Positions 12,217-23,535 are shown, counted from the stretch's first letter. The stretch is 64,000 nucleotides of DNA from Salvia splendens (GCF_004379255.2 NC_056041.1:19437559-19501558), one strand, 5' to 3'. The notes: generated by a model from the sequence alone, not told the origin. Numbers and translations: made by a program.

Positions 12217-12595
12217 TTGGGGGTGATGGGGCATGAATTTGAGTCAAGAACGAACCTATGTGGTCGAGAATTAGTGGGGTTGTGGTTCGAGTATTGACTC
12301 AAACAGACTGCCTCTTTGTATTTACGGAGTACCATCTTAAATTTTTTTGGAGAACAAGGTATTGTGTGTCTTTTGCTTACAAATTTATATTTCTCTATCC
12401 TGAATTTGGTGCGTCTTTTTATGCTTTAAAATGTCAGAAATCAGAATAGGTGTTTAGTGATGGAGGGAGGCAAGTATCGTAAAAGGTTGGCTTATTTGTT
12501 AATCACTATTGAATGAAATGAATTTGAGTCACTTAGGATGAAACAAGGTTTAACCAAATTATCTAGTGTGTTGTGTAAACAAAACAACAAATATA
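12217..12595 (+). other. 3' UTR and downstream spacer of the HD-Zip IV gene
   Basis: T-rich transcript-tail-like sequence follows the stop codon. No further gene is visible before the repeat block starting at 12596. Confidence 0.5.
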
Positions 12596-12940
12596 GTGGG
12601 ATGCCCAAAGATTTAAAGTTTTTCCATATTTAGGATCAATACATACCTTTTTAAATGTGGAAAATTTTTAAATCTTTGGGCATCCCACAATTCAAATAGC
12701 TTATTATTCAGCATAAAAAGTAATCAATGGGTGAACAAGAAAAAAAATAAAAAAATCAAGGAGTCCGCCTATGAATATCTTTGGTCTAATAAAAATTGTG
12801 GAAAATTTTTAAATCTTTGGGCATCCCACAATTCAAATAGCTTATTATTCAGCATAAAAAGTAATCAATGGGTGAACAAGAAAAAAAATATAAAAAATCA
12901 AAAGAGTCCGCCAATGAATATCTTTGGTCTAATAAAAATT
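12596..12940. repeat. foldback plus two 141-bp tandem units
   Basis: Sequence at 12657-12688 is repeated inverted at 12596-12627, forming a foldback with a short spacer (GGATGCCCAAAG / CTTTGGGCATCC). Its right arm also begins the first of two nearly identical direct units (12657-12797 and 12798-12940; period 141 bp). The pattern suggests a MITE end duplicated in tandem after insertion; no TSD was defined. Confidence 0.75.
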
Positions 12941-12962
12941 AAGACAATTAATATATCTCTCC

Positions 12963-13016
12963 GTCAGTTTATAATATATATATATATATACCTATATATA
13001 TATATTATAAACTGAC
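12963..13016. repeat. 54-bp AT palindrome capped by GTCAG/CTGAC
   Basis: GTCAGTTTATAA followed by (TA)n reads back as its own complement across a central CC. The capped ends show a true palindrome, not just a TA microsatellite. It could extrude as a cruciform or be a minimal foldback element. Confidence 0.8.
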
Positions 13017-13490
13017 AGGAAATTATTTTCAGATCAGTCGCAGATCCCAAACGTTGCAGAGCAGGAAATTCGTTTTTCGTATTGGCGTGTCTCCCTACAT
13101 TTTTATGGAAACATGATTGCCAGTTTATGATAATATGGGGGTTATGGTTCATTCATTCCCCTAGTGTTGTACAATCCTGGGGGCTAGGGGTTTAGTATAG
13201 TATGAGGCATTCCTTTAGTTTGTAGTTTTCGGCCTTACTTGGTTAATAGTTTAAACCGTCACAAATAATGCGCAAATTATAAATACATAATGGATGGTAT
13301 TGACTATATAACGCGAGTTAGAGCCATCCCTCTAGCGTGTAGTTTTCATATTGGCTTGGTAGTTGGATTAAATTATACATGTAATGTATAAGTATAACTG
13401 TATAATGCACAATATGTAATCAGTAATGTACAATATATGTCATATAATGCATTAGTACCGTTAACATGTATTGTTTTGTGGTTATATACA

Positions 13491-14488
13491 GTTAGCGTTG
13501 TGCCTGAATGCTCTGCGGAATTAAAGCCCGTTGTTGGTCAGAAGTTCCAATCATTAGATTTTACATTTGCGTTTTACGATGTATATGCCTGCGCTGTTGG
13601 TTTTGATACGCGCAAACAAGGGATGAGGAAGGTGGACGATGTTACAACGTGGTACTATGTCGTATGCAATAGGGAAGGCCAGAAGAAGTCGAATGACCAA
13701 TTGAATGAACGTTTTGGTTTCTCAATGAAGCGCCGACGGTTATCCAAGCGATGTGGTTGTAAAGCGAGTATATCATTCAAGTTCTTCTCTGAAGGAGGAC
13801 ATCCAGGTTATATAGTACAGGATTTCAATGAGGTTCAGAACCATGATATGGTTGAGTCAGAGCATCAGCATTTTATGTCAATTAATCGTCATTTGGATGA
13901 TGTTCATCAGAAATTCATACTTGATTGTTCAAAAGCGAATATTGGCCCCACACTTACATTTAAGGTGTTGAAAGAAACTCTCGGTGGGTTTGACCATGTC
14001 GGTTGTACGGTCGGTGATATCAGGAATGCTTCACGCGACATCAAAGCATACACACATGGATTCGATGTGCAAATGGTGTTGGATGGCATGGCTAAGAAGA
14101 AGGAAATGTCCGAGTCGTACACATATCACTACGAAGTTAATGATCACAACCAGTTGGTTGCTCTGTTTTGGTGTGACGGCTTGATGAAGAGGAATTACCA
14201 CATGTTTGGTGATATTGTAGCCTTTGACTCCACGTACAACACAAACAGGTACATACCTTTTGCATTATTATGTGCATTATAATGAGGTTTCCATACATTA
14301 CTACACGGTAATAGATGCATTATTCGCTTGTGATTATTCTAATAACGCATTAATTTGCGATTCGCAGGTATTGTATGATCTTCACTCCTTTCACGGGAAA
14401 GGACAATCATGGAAGACCTGTAACTTTTGTCGCTGGATTGGTGTGCAATGAGAAAACAAGGGCATTTGGCTGGTTGTTCAGACATTGC
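13491..14488 (+). pseudogene. FAR1/FHY3-like MULE transposase fragment
   Basis: Two exons are recognisable: about 13491-14248 and 14368-14488, joined by a GT-AG intron inside an Arg codon of the motif YNTNRY. The first half shows a FAR1-type zinc-finger domain (Cys in VCNREG, Cys in RCGC, His in QNHDM and EHQH). It is followed by the start of the MULE transposase fold (AFDSTYNTNRY, FTGKDNHGRPVTF). The frame stops abruptly near 14488, where the sequence changes to a segment coding on the other strand; most of the catalytic domain and the SWIM finger are missing. FAR1 relatives include both domesticated factors and mobile MULEs; the surrounding repeats favour a mobile element. Confidence 0.75.
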
Positions 14489-16762
14489 GCGGGCCATTTC
14501 TCCTTATCCAGCCTTGATTGAAATCGTCCACCCACGCCGAAATTGCGCGGGCCATCAGGGCGCTTGAAGCGATAAATTGATTTCGGAAACGATACGCCTT
14601 GTTCCGGCTTGGTGCTGCTCCCTCTCCTCTGGTATCTGATTCCAGCCTCCTTCCTTCCTCTTTCTGCAGCCATTTCTCCTTATCCAGGCTTGCCTCCAGC
14701 CTCCCAGTGCCGTATTGGCCATGCTCCACGTCCTCCCGTTGCTTCATGGTCTCTGCCGTCCAACCCTTGTTTGTTGGACAGGCACGGATTACCCGCCTCC
14801 GGCAGTGAACCACGCGGTCCACATAAGCACCCTGACAATAACAACCAAATAATTAAATAGAGCAGTAATATATATTAATGAAGACATAGAGCAGAATCAG
14901 TGGCAATATAAATCAAGCAATGAAAAACATTTATGAATTTTGTAGAAGGCAGTCAATGTAATGTAATTATTACAGCTATACAATGTACTCATACAACTGC
15001 ATAATGTAGGAAAATGAGCATATGATGCATTTATTAAAGCACTTACCACCAAAAAGTGGATAGGCCCGCTGAAATGCACGCTCTGGCGGTTTGCCCAGCT
15101 GGGGTACGTGGCCTCGAGCACGGACAGGAAGTAACCACACCAGTTTAGGTTCGTAATTTCATCGACATCTTCAATGAAATGCAGAATCTTGGGCTTGCAA
15201 TGGCCATCGGCTGGAGTCTCTATCAGTGCATTTTCAAGCATGAACATAAAAAGCTTCTTAAACTCCTCGCCCCCATCCACCTGCTGCATCATCAACTGGG
15301 CTATGTCCTTTGGTGTCATTTTAAAACGACCCTTCTGACAGCGAGCAGCAACTAGGTCGTTGAAAGCGAAGTTGCTTTGTTTATCCATTGGGCGTGCAAT
15401 GGGTGTTCGTCCTCGTGGACACCCCAACATCAGATGGACGTCTTCCTCATCGAGGTCTAGGCTTCCACCCCCCGATAACTCAATCTGGCAGCGAGATAGA
15501 TTAAACGCGCTCAGCACCGAGTATGCCAAGTACCCTGGAATCTCTTTGACATCAAAACACAAAATTGACGCAAATCCCAGTTTCGTGACGGCTTCCTTTT
15601 GCCGCGGAGTTAGACTCTTGATGCAAGTCAAAAACTCATAAGGGGCCGTCGACAATACAAATGACCCACCTTTCTACCCCTAGGTTTCCTGTCCTCAATC
15701 TCATCTGGAGCTGAACTAGTTCATGCTTCTGATAGGCGTTCGCGAAATTTATGCGCTATGCCCACCGGCAGAATATCATCGATAGCCTCGTCAATGTCTA
15801 TATGTAGCTGCTTCGACGCTGTACAACATAGAATTTAATAACATACATATTAGTTACATAATGTGTATACCCAAATCATGTACAGATTCAAGCTAGTTAT
15901 GAACATAAAAATATTTCATTCACTCTTTAACCCATGTACAACAGCAGACACTTGATGCATGAAACATGTATATAATGCATAGAAATAGTTAAATAATGTA
16001 CAGATTCATTGAAACAATTCACATATAAATATTGCATTCGCACTTTGAAGGCTTTACAAAAGCAGTCACATTATGTATAAAACATGGTAACTAATGCATT
16101 CAAACAGGCAAAATAATGGATTGAGTAAATCAAGTAATAAACATACAAATATTCCATTCACTCTTTGACCATATACAACAACAGTCACATGATGCAAGAA
16201 ACATGATATATAATGCACAGAAATAGTTACATAATGTACAAATACATTCAGGTAATGAACATACAGCCATTGCATTCACTCTTTGACCAATGTCCAACAT
16301 CAGTCACTTGATGCTTCTACCAGTGAACATAATGCATTCATATAGGCAAATAATGCACAGATTAAATCAAGTAATGAACATACAAATATTCCATTAACTC
16401 TTTGACCATATAAAACAACAGTTACATGATGCATGATACATGATATATAATGCATAAAAATAGTTACATAATGTACAGATCCATTTAAGTAATGAACACA
16501 CAAACATTGCATTCACTCATAGACCAATGTCCAACAGCAGACACATAATGGCTACATTAGGGTAATTAATGCATACAATTAGGTAAATAATATATATACT
16601 GATTTAAATAATGCGGGCATGAAATTTGATATAAACCCAATAAATCATCCACAGAATCAGTCCACTAGTCCAGGAATTCGACATGCAAATGAAATAGAAT
16701 GCTCACCCTCCGTTTGAGCTTGTTGTGCAGTTGAAGGACGCCCTCTTTTCGATATTTTTAAT
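14478..16762 (-). pseudogene. decayed gene resembling the N-terminus of plant Ulp1/mobile-domain transposon proteins
   Basis: Probable exons in transcript order: 16707-16762 (basic RGRPS stretch), about 15661-15818 (containing an in-frame TGA), 15047 to about 15655 (TPRQKEAVTKLGF, then EEDVHLMLGCPRG), and 14478-14831 (YVDRVVHCRRRV). Splice consensus is present at 15047/14831 and at 16707. The order of features matches the long N-terminal region of transposon-borne Ulp1 (C48) protease or plant-mobile-domain proteins as I recall them, but no protease triad is present. The internal stop and the abrupt end make it a pseudogene. Assignment is tentative. Confidence 0.5.
15900..16580. repeat. about six tandem copies of a 119-bp unit
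   Basis: A phrase like CATTCACTCTTTGACC recurs at about 15914, 16032, 16150, 16271, 16391 and 16508, a spacing of 117-121 bp. Alternate copies are more alike (16150 and 16391), giving a 241-bp dimer. Units are rich in ATAATGCA/ATAATGTA words that also occur near 13260-13480 and 17340-17380, so they probably belong to the same MULE-like block. They fall in a putative intron of the minus-strand gene. Confidence 0.8.
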
Positions 16763-17604
16763 CTGGGAAACGCACCAAAAAAACATAAGCCTATAAGATT
16801 TCATCTACAAAATCGGTCACCACACCTTTGTCACCCACAAATTAATTACACCATCAATGAAAGAGCCAAGCGTAACTAAAATGAATACAAAACAATTTTT
16901 AAACATAATATAGAAGAATACCCTTTTGAAAATATCCTCATTTATGGGCAAAAATTGGTGAATCGTCGTGTGTGTTGTGTGGTAGGGGTGAAAATCTGGG
17001 ATAAACGTTTGATGAAACCCAGAAAGTCAACCCATAAATTAATCTTCGACAAACCCTACCTCCTCGTCGACCGCAGAAAATGCTCTCACAAAACGGGAAG
17101 GGTTGTTGAATAGGGAATCAGACGACGTTCGAAGGTCCGTTGAGATGGACGGTACCTTGAATAGGCGGCTAGGGTTTTGAAATGGGTTGGAAATTGGGGA
17201 GACGAAGCTGGTAGAGAGATTGAGAGTAGATACGTTTGGAGTTAGAAATTGTAGAGTAGATGGAAGGTCGTGGGTATATCCCGCTAAAATCTCGCACATG
17301 CCGTTTTCGGGAGGTTTTGAGTATATACATTTACTAATTTACCCCGTTGATGCACGAAATGCACCAAATAATGCACAGACGGGATCCTAACTATGCTTCT
17401 AATCCGGATCGTCCATCCATCTAATCTAACGCTCCAAATGAAGAAGGAACTTAAATATAAGGGGAGAAAAGGAGATTAACACTCCCTCATATATATATCC
17501 CTTCCACTAAGCTTATTTCACTTTCTCTATTTGGCAATAAAATGACCTTTTGAAACTTAATTAACAATTACGGTCCTTCAAAATGTCATAATCACATAGT
17601 GGAA
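16763..17604. other. right end of the MULE-like block, no gene supported
   Basis: Contains the likely 5' side of the minus-strand gene and ATAATGCA-type subterminal words near 17340-17380. An open frame at 17039-17299 (minus) has no recognisable domain and is not called. Confidence 0.4.
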
Positions 17605-18109
17605 AACAACCCGGTGTAGTTGGTTATCACGTCAATCTAACACACTGAGGCCATTCACATCTGTGTCTCAATACCGTCTCTTAACTGTCTCATCCCTTCA
17701 CTATTCATGGAGCACATTGCACTTTTTACTTCATCTCTTAACTAAGACACGACACCTGCATCCCTCCATCTCTTAATCATCTCATCCCTTAACTATTCAT
17801 TTAATTTCATTTTTTATTTTTATTTCCAACAAATTCAATTAATATTTCATTGAAATATTAAATTAATACTAATACTTCATAAAATCATTAAAAATCATGA
17901 AAAATACATAATTGAAAATACGAAAAATACATAATACGAAAAATACATAATTGAAGCAGTCATCCGAAAATACGAAAATTACAACATCCGAAAATACGAA
18001 AAATCATGAAAATTACAACATCCGAAAAATACGAAAAAAATATAATTGAAATCCTAATATTACAATTTATTGAAATCCGCATAATCATGGAAAGTGATGC
18101 GGTGATCGT

Positions 18110-19284
18110 CTAACGGTTGCCAAATTTTACCCAAATGTGCTCCATTAGATCCTCCTGGAGTTGGGCGTGGGCCATAGAATCACGTGTCCTTTCCCAAACA
18201 TATATTCGCTCTTGCAAAGAAGGATGCACTCTACTGCGAGGCGGACTACTTGCAGAAGAGCTCCCCGCTGTTTCAGGGTCGAACCAATTTCCCGCATTAG
18301 GTCCTTCGTCGGCATTTTGTACAAGATTATGCACGTATACATGATGTCGACCATATTCTCCATAAACCACGTACGGGCCGGGGATTTGATAATGTTGAAT
18401 TGAGCTTGTTGAACCCCGAACTCTCTCTCCACATCCTTGCGAGCGGCTTCTTGCTTCTGCCCAAAAAGAGTCTGTTTTTCGTTTATCGGCCTGTTGAACG
18501 CCTTCACGAAGGTTGGCCACTTCGGATAGATGCAGTCGACAAGATAGTACCCCATTTTAAACTGGAGATTGTTAGCGGTGAAGTTGATGGACGGCGCTTT
18601 ACCATTCAAAACTTCGGTGAAGAGGTCGGATTGGTTGAGCACGTTGATATCGTTGTTCGTTCCGGAGACCCCAAAAAATGCTCGTGTATGATCCCCTCCA
18701 CGCCACAGGGCAATTCTTCCATTGCTAATGCATGCAATCGACGCTGCCAAGCATCCCGGGGAATCCGTGTGCTTGTTCGTGAAGTCGGAGCAGAAACTGA
18801 CAATCTGCGGTGCTTAGCTTCTTCAAGAATTCGTCGGTGAAGGCTGCCAGGACGCCTTTGCAGAAGTTCATCAAACACAGTCTCCCAGTGCTATCCCCAA
18901 TGTGCATGTACTCGTCGAACAAATCTGTCGTTTGTCCAGTAGCAAGCTGACGGATTGCTGCAGTACATTTCTGGAGCGTCGTGAGACTGGGACGGCCAGA
19001 AGCGTCGAACCCTTCTTGGAAGTACTCTTCACGGGCAGCCAATATATTTGTGATATGCAGAAATAGCTCCCGCCGCGTGCGTAAACGGCGACGGAAGTAG
19101 GTATCTCCCCATACCGGGTTCTCACAAAAGTAATCTCGTACTAACCTTGCGGCGGCTTCCTCCGGGTCACCATGGATGTATTTCTGGGTCGCTTTTGACG
19201 CGCCGTGACGGCCTCCTCCTCCCTACGTCGCTCTTCTTCTAGCGATTCTTCCATTATTCGATGCATTTGCTCAAATGGGTCCAT
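18110..19284 (-). pseudogene. Harbinger transposase (DDE_Tnp_4 type), broken
   Basis: Starts at an ATG (MDPFEQMHRI) about 115 nt after a TATAAATA box. Recognisable blocks: DYFCENPVWGDTYFRRR, a helix-turn-helix-like middle region, SVDCMH (first catalytic Asp), NNDINVL (second Asp) and KDVEREFGV (Glu). There is a frame change near the N-terminus. Near the first Asp there is a second frame change plus loss of about 20 residues, including the usual AVASxDLWIWH block. A third frame change precedes the C-terminus, which ends WVKFGNR. It cannot encode an active enzyme as read. It would have cut and pasted Harbinger ends with an ORF1 partner. Confidence 0.85.
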
Positions 19285-19398
19285 GAATGGATTAAATTTG
19301 GGAGAAAAAATGGAGAGGAAAGAGAGATGATATGATAGTGATGAGAAGAAAAAAAGATAAGAGATAGTGTGTTTGAGTGTAAAATGAAAGAGTAGGAG

Positions 19399-19406
19399 TA
19401 TTTATA
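19399..19406 (-). promoter_or_regulatory. TATA box of element A transposase
   Basis: TATAAATA on the minus strand, about 115 nt upstream of the transposase ATG and followed by a pyrimidine-rich leader. Elements B, D and E have the same box at 85-108 nt from their start codons. Confidence 0.6.
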
Positions 19407-19951
19407 GAATAAAAAAAGAAAAAAATATTTTTTTTACCGTTGAGATTTTTAAATTTTTTAATTTTTTTTTGCGAAAAATCGATATTTTTTAAAAAATATT
19501 TATTGCGTCAGCAATAACGACGCCCACTCGCGAGGCGGCGAGTGGTCATCACGCCACACGCCAAAGCTCGCCATGTGGCGCTAGCGCGTGGCGAGATGGC
19601 CCGCCGACCCTTCCTTCCCAACGAGCTAAGCGACGAGACGGATAGGCTGCAGCGGCGTCTCGTTGCGGGCACGTCTCGCCGGGATGAGACCGAGCCGCAG
19701 TGAGACGCCGCTGCGGATGCCGTGAAGGTCTCCGGTTCGAGTTCGAGCGACGCCATTAAACTTATTTTATTTTATTTTATTTTTGTGTTGGTTCTTTTCT
19801 TCGTACTACTAGTTCATTGCATTGCCTGCGCCCTAATCCCTAAGGCCATCCACAATAGGAATAGCCCAGCAATAGCCCAGTCATAGCCTAGCCAAAAACT
19901 CCTTTTGCCACATCATCAGCACTAAAAATCCTCCTGCCACATCATCAAAAC

Positions 19952-20650
19952 TAGGGATGTCAATGTAGCCCGTAACCCGTGGGCTGGCCCGAATAGCCCG
20001 CCAAATTTATAGGGTTAGGGTTGGAAATTTCTAGCCCGATAAAATCAAAACCCGATTAGCCCGCACCCGATTAACCCGCAACCCATTAGGGCCAGACCCG
20101 AAAACCCGATGGGCTGGCCCGAAAACCTGATAAAATTTCTATTATTCTATTTTTTAACTCCTAATTCGACATTTCATTGATTAATATTAACTAAAAAAAT
20201 AACTTTCAATTTTACATTAAATATACAAATTATATATTGAATTTTTATTAATATAATAATTGATAAATAAATTAAAAACTTCAAATTCACAAAAAATGTT
20301 TAAATTTCTAAAACATGCATTAAAATTCTACGAAATATCTCAAATATTAGTATTTGATCATGTTTATGATTGAGTTTAAGCATATATCTCAAATATATCA
20401 TAATTAAATATTTTACATTATATGAATATTAGTAATTTTAATCATTATTTATTGAATTGATCGCATGTTAATATTATCGGTACCAACCCGATTAACCCGC
20501 TGGGCTAGCCCGAAACCCGAGCTTTTAGGGTTAGGGCTGAGCTTTTATAACCCGAAATAAATCACAACCCGATTAGCCCGCACCCGATTGACCCGCAACC
20601 CGAGTAGGGTTGGCCCGAAACCCGACGGGCCAGCCCGATTGACATCCCTA
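19952..20650. mobile_element. hAT-type MITE inside element C
   Basis: 699 bp with inverted ends TAGGGATGTCAAT / ATTGACATCCCTA and a perfect 8-bp TSD ATCAAAAC (19944-19951, 20651-20658). Subterminal GGCCCG/CCCGA-rich blocks flank an AT-rich core. It has no coding capacity. Confidence 0.93.
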
Positions 20651-20895
20651 ATCAAAACAAGCAAATAGCTCAGCCATAGCCTAGCTACATCACTAATAAC
20701 AATTATATAAAAATTAAATAATTAACAATCACACAATATACGGAATTTAATTTACGAGACATATACGGGAAACATTAATAATACTATTAAAATTTTAAAA
20801 AGTGCAATAATTTAAAAAAAGTACAACAATTTAAAAAAATTACAATAATTTAAAAAAAGTACAATAATTCACTCCTCGTCTCCGTCGTCGTCTCC

Positions 20896-22303
20896 TCATT
20901 CGCTGTCGCCACCCTCGCCACCCTCACCGCCGCCTCCGTCGCCACCGTCGCCGCCGCCTCTACTCCCGCCGGTCTCTCTCCGTGCCGCCTCCAACTCGTC
21001 GTGCATGCTCATGAGCAATATTTGAAGCAAACTCTTCTCCACGGGGTCCACTGCCGCCCGCCATTCGGCCATCGTCTTGACACCATCTGAGCGCGCGTTT
21101 GTTGACGCGCGAAGAATTTGAGATCCGCTGTGGATTGGCCAAGGGGGGATGTCGACTGGATCTCCTGGGAACCCCCGGCGATCCTCCTCGTCTCCCGTTG
21201 AACCCAATTGTGCCCAACCGGGCGAGTTCAGCGAGCGAACGAACGAGGGGTGGAGACCTCCTGGGCCGTCTCGGGGAGGTCGTGGGAACCACCGCTGCTG
21301 CCGCTGTAATCACCGGTATAGTTCAGTCGTTGCTTCTTCGGCCAGCCAGCGTCAACACCTACTCGAAACTTCTCGGAGTCGTTCAGTACAAGATAGCAGT
21401 TCCAGTAGGTGAACTCCTTATACAACCCGGGCTGGGGGAAGGCTTTCTCCGCTATTCTCCTGCAGTCTTCCTCCGTTTGGGCACTGCTCTGCATGCGGAG
21501 GGCGTTGGCGTATAAACTCGAAAATCGAGAGACGGCATCCCTGATTCAGTCACACCCCTTCCGGCAATCCTCCCCGTTGCGTGGCCTTCCCTCCGGGCTA
21601 AATGTCTGGTAGGCTGCTGCTATCTTGCCCCATAAGTTGACGATCCTCTGGTTATTCGAAGCGAGAGGATCATCGCAAACACTGACCCACGCCTTGCACA
21701 GCGTGACGTTCTCAGCGTCCCGCACTGCTCCGGACCTGGCTATCCTCACCCGGCTGCGACGACTCGCCCTTCTTCCCCTTGCCCTTCTTCTTTGGGGCGC
21801 CCCGCACTGCTCCCCCCGCGGGAACGGGAGTTTCCGGAACACCGAGCATATCAAACCCCAACTCCTCCATGGGGAAAGTCTCAAATTGCGTGAACTGCGT
21901 CTCCGTTGGGGTCGAAGTGTGCGAAGAAGCAGTTGAAAAATCAAAACTGGGGCGATAGACGTTTTCATCCCCCGGCGTCCCCTGCGTCCCCGGTACCCCC
22001 CCTATCGGGGGTTGCACCGCCGGTACCCACCCTGTCGTCCCCTGCGTCGGGGGCTGCATCGTCGTCCCCCCCAGGCATCATCTGCATCCCGGGTGCCCAC
22101 CCCGGCATCATATGCACACCGGGCTGCATCCCCGGTACCCCCTGCCACGCCGGCATACTCCCCCCAGCTGCCATCCCGGGTATCATCCCCTGCCAAGGGT
22201 ACATGTTGTAGTACCCTGGCATCGGATCCCATCCACCTCCCACGGGTACCGGGGGAGTTTGAGACCCGGTCGTCACTGGAGTACCTTCGTTGGTGTTCTC
22301 CAT
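20896..22303 (-). pseudogene. Harbinger ORF1 (Myb/trihelix-like), multiply frameshifted
   Basis: Begins with MENTNEGTPVTTGSQ and a Pro/Gly/Met-rich N-terminus, then a CKAWVSVCDDP block followed by NLWGKIAAAYQTF, the trihelix-like signature of plant Harbinger ORF1 proteins. A C-terminal block (MAEWRAAVDPVEKSLL) and an acidic Gly-rich tail end at 20896. At least three frame changes (near 22050, 21730 and 21500) and an in-frame stop break it. ORF1 proteins help the transposase bind DNA and reach the nucleus; this copy is not expected to work. Confidence 0.75.
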
Positions 22304-22573
22304 TTCTCGGTGTTGATCTTGTACAGAAATTAAGATAGAGAGAGTACTCGTTAAAACAAGTGGTGCGAATGAAAATGACGTGCAAACTGCGTATATATAG
22401 TGTTTCGAAAAAAAAAAATCGTCTAGGCGATGCGCTAGGCGATCCGGATGCTGCAATAGCGCCGAGCGGATCGCCCAGCGCCACGAAATCGCCGAGTGCT
22501 AAGCGGTTTTAAATTCCGAAAATGGTTGGGCGGTTGCAATGGACCGCCTAGCGCACCGCCTAGCGCCGGCGCT

Positions 22574-22789
22574 CGGCTAGGCGGTGCGCTAGGCGCCATT
22601 GCGGATGGCCTAACTCTAAAATACATTCAGATTTCATACAGTTACCAAGGACTGTGTTTTTTTATCCAAGGACTGTGTTTGCGGCTAGGCGGTGCGCTAG
22701 GCGCTATTGCGGATGGCCTAACTCTAAAATACATTCAGATTTCATACAGTTACCAAGGACTGTGTTTTTTTATCCAAGGACTGTGTTTT
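22574..22789. repeat. 108-bp tandem duplication covering the right end of element C
   Basis: Two nearly identical units (22574-22681, 22682-22789). Each contains the last 37 bp of element C, its TAA and about 70 bp of host flank. The duplication therefore postdates insertion of C. Confidence 0.9.
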
Positions 22790-23244
22790 TTAATTATTAT
22801 TTCATTCATTTTGTCATGGTATACAAAAAATATGCTATTTAATCCTTTTCTCATTCGTGGAGTAGTAATTTTTTATTATATTTTATGTTTAATATATATT
22901 CTTAATCATTTTTTAGAGTTAATTCTTCATTGAGTTTCAGTAGTATGTGGAGTACTGAATTCTTGTTATTAAATAAATAAATTTAGTATTTTTAATATAA
23001 TCCTACTCCTATTACTTTTAATTTATTTGCCTATTACTTTTAATTCAAACAGTTGGCATAACCTATTACTTTTAATTCATTTGCATTTTATCTTGATATA
23101 TACTAAGGTTTTAGCTAACAATCACCCAAAGATGAAATAAATACCACTGTAAACCAAGAACAAAATCAACTCTAAAAAGATAATGAATATAAAGATTAAA
23201 TATCAAATATAACAAAAAACCTAAAATGAGATAGATATTTAATA

Positions 23245-23535
23245 CTCCCTCCGCCCCAGTTTAAGAGTGTCATTTAGTTATGGCACGGGTTTTAAGAAAA
23301 GAGTTGGGGTATGTAATAAATGAAGTGAGGTAGTGGTATGTGAGATCCTTTTGACTATTTGGATGTAAAAGATGTTTGTTTTGGTTTATTTTTATGAAAA
23401 TGATGGCATTAGGTGTAAATTTCATGAATAATGAGGTTAAATTTTATGTCCAAATATGATAAATTCTAAATGGAACTCTTAAACTGGGACGGACTTAAAT
23501 GACAAAATGACACTCTTAACCTGGGACGGAGAGAA
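23245..23535. mobile_element. Stowaway-type MITE, 291 bp
   Basis: CTCCCTCCGCCCCAG at the left and CTGGGACGGAGAGAA at the right are inverted copies, with TA on both sides. An internal copy of the right-end phrase (ACTGGGACGGACTTAAATGAC) lies near 23484. Confidence 0.85.

Larger units (their letters stand above)
17649..19722 (-). mobile_element. PIF/Harbinger element A (transposase only)
   Basis: 2074 bp, bounded by TGA on both sides (17646-17648, 19723-19725), and confirmed because removing it restores the tRNA-like sequence. Ends are imperfect inverted repeats (GGCCATTCAC / GCGGATGCCG). The coding strand is minus. The GC-rich, self-complementary subterminal block at 19505-19720 is shared in kind with elements B, D and E. 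Harbinger TSDs are usually TTA or TAA, so TGA is atypical. Confidence 0.85.
17605..19755 (+). pseudogene. tRNA-Val(AAC)-like sequence split by Harbinger element A
   Basis: 17605-17648 and 19726-19755 together give 74 nt that follow the plant tRNA-Val(AAC) pattern from the D-arm through the anticodon (AAC at 17639-17641) to the variable loop and T-arm start. Joined over one copy of the TGA duplication, the junction reads CACTGAAGGTC as in the known tRNA. The acceptor 5' strand does not pair with the 3' strand, and the T-stem is altered (GAGTTCGAGC), so this is a pseudogene or tRNA-derived SINE head, not an active tRNA. A T/A-rich tail follows at 19756-19790. Confidence 0.75.
19844..22610 (-). 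mobile_element. PIF/Harbinger element C (ORF1 only)
   Basis: 2767 bp with TAA on both sides (19841-19843, 22611-22613) and inverted ends GGCCATCCACAAT / ATTGCGGATGGCC. It carries a degenerate ORF1 on the minus strand and no transposase. A hAT MITE sits inside it. The right end and its flank were later duplicated in tandem. Confidence 0.88.

Noticed and set aside
12731..13015. 94-codon frame rich in Lys/Asn
   Set aside because: Falls on the 141-bp tandem repeats and the AT palindrome; no protein similarity recognised.
17039..17299. Minus-strand Ser/Asn-rich frame near the edge of the MULE-like block
   Set aside because: Possibly 5' leader of the minus-strand gene, but no domain or exon link could be shown.
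19726..19800. Functional tRNA gene
   Set aside because: The acceptor stem does not pair and the T-stem is altered, so only a tRNA-derived pseudogene or SINE head is claimed.
20960..22484. Several long GC-rich open frames on both strands
   Set aside because: Shadows of the degenerate ORF1 of element C; only the minus-strand frames with trihelix-like blocks are supported.
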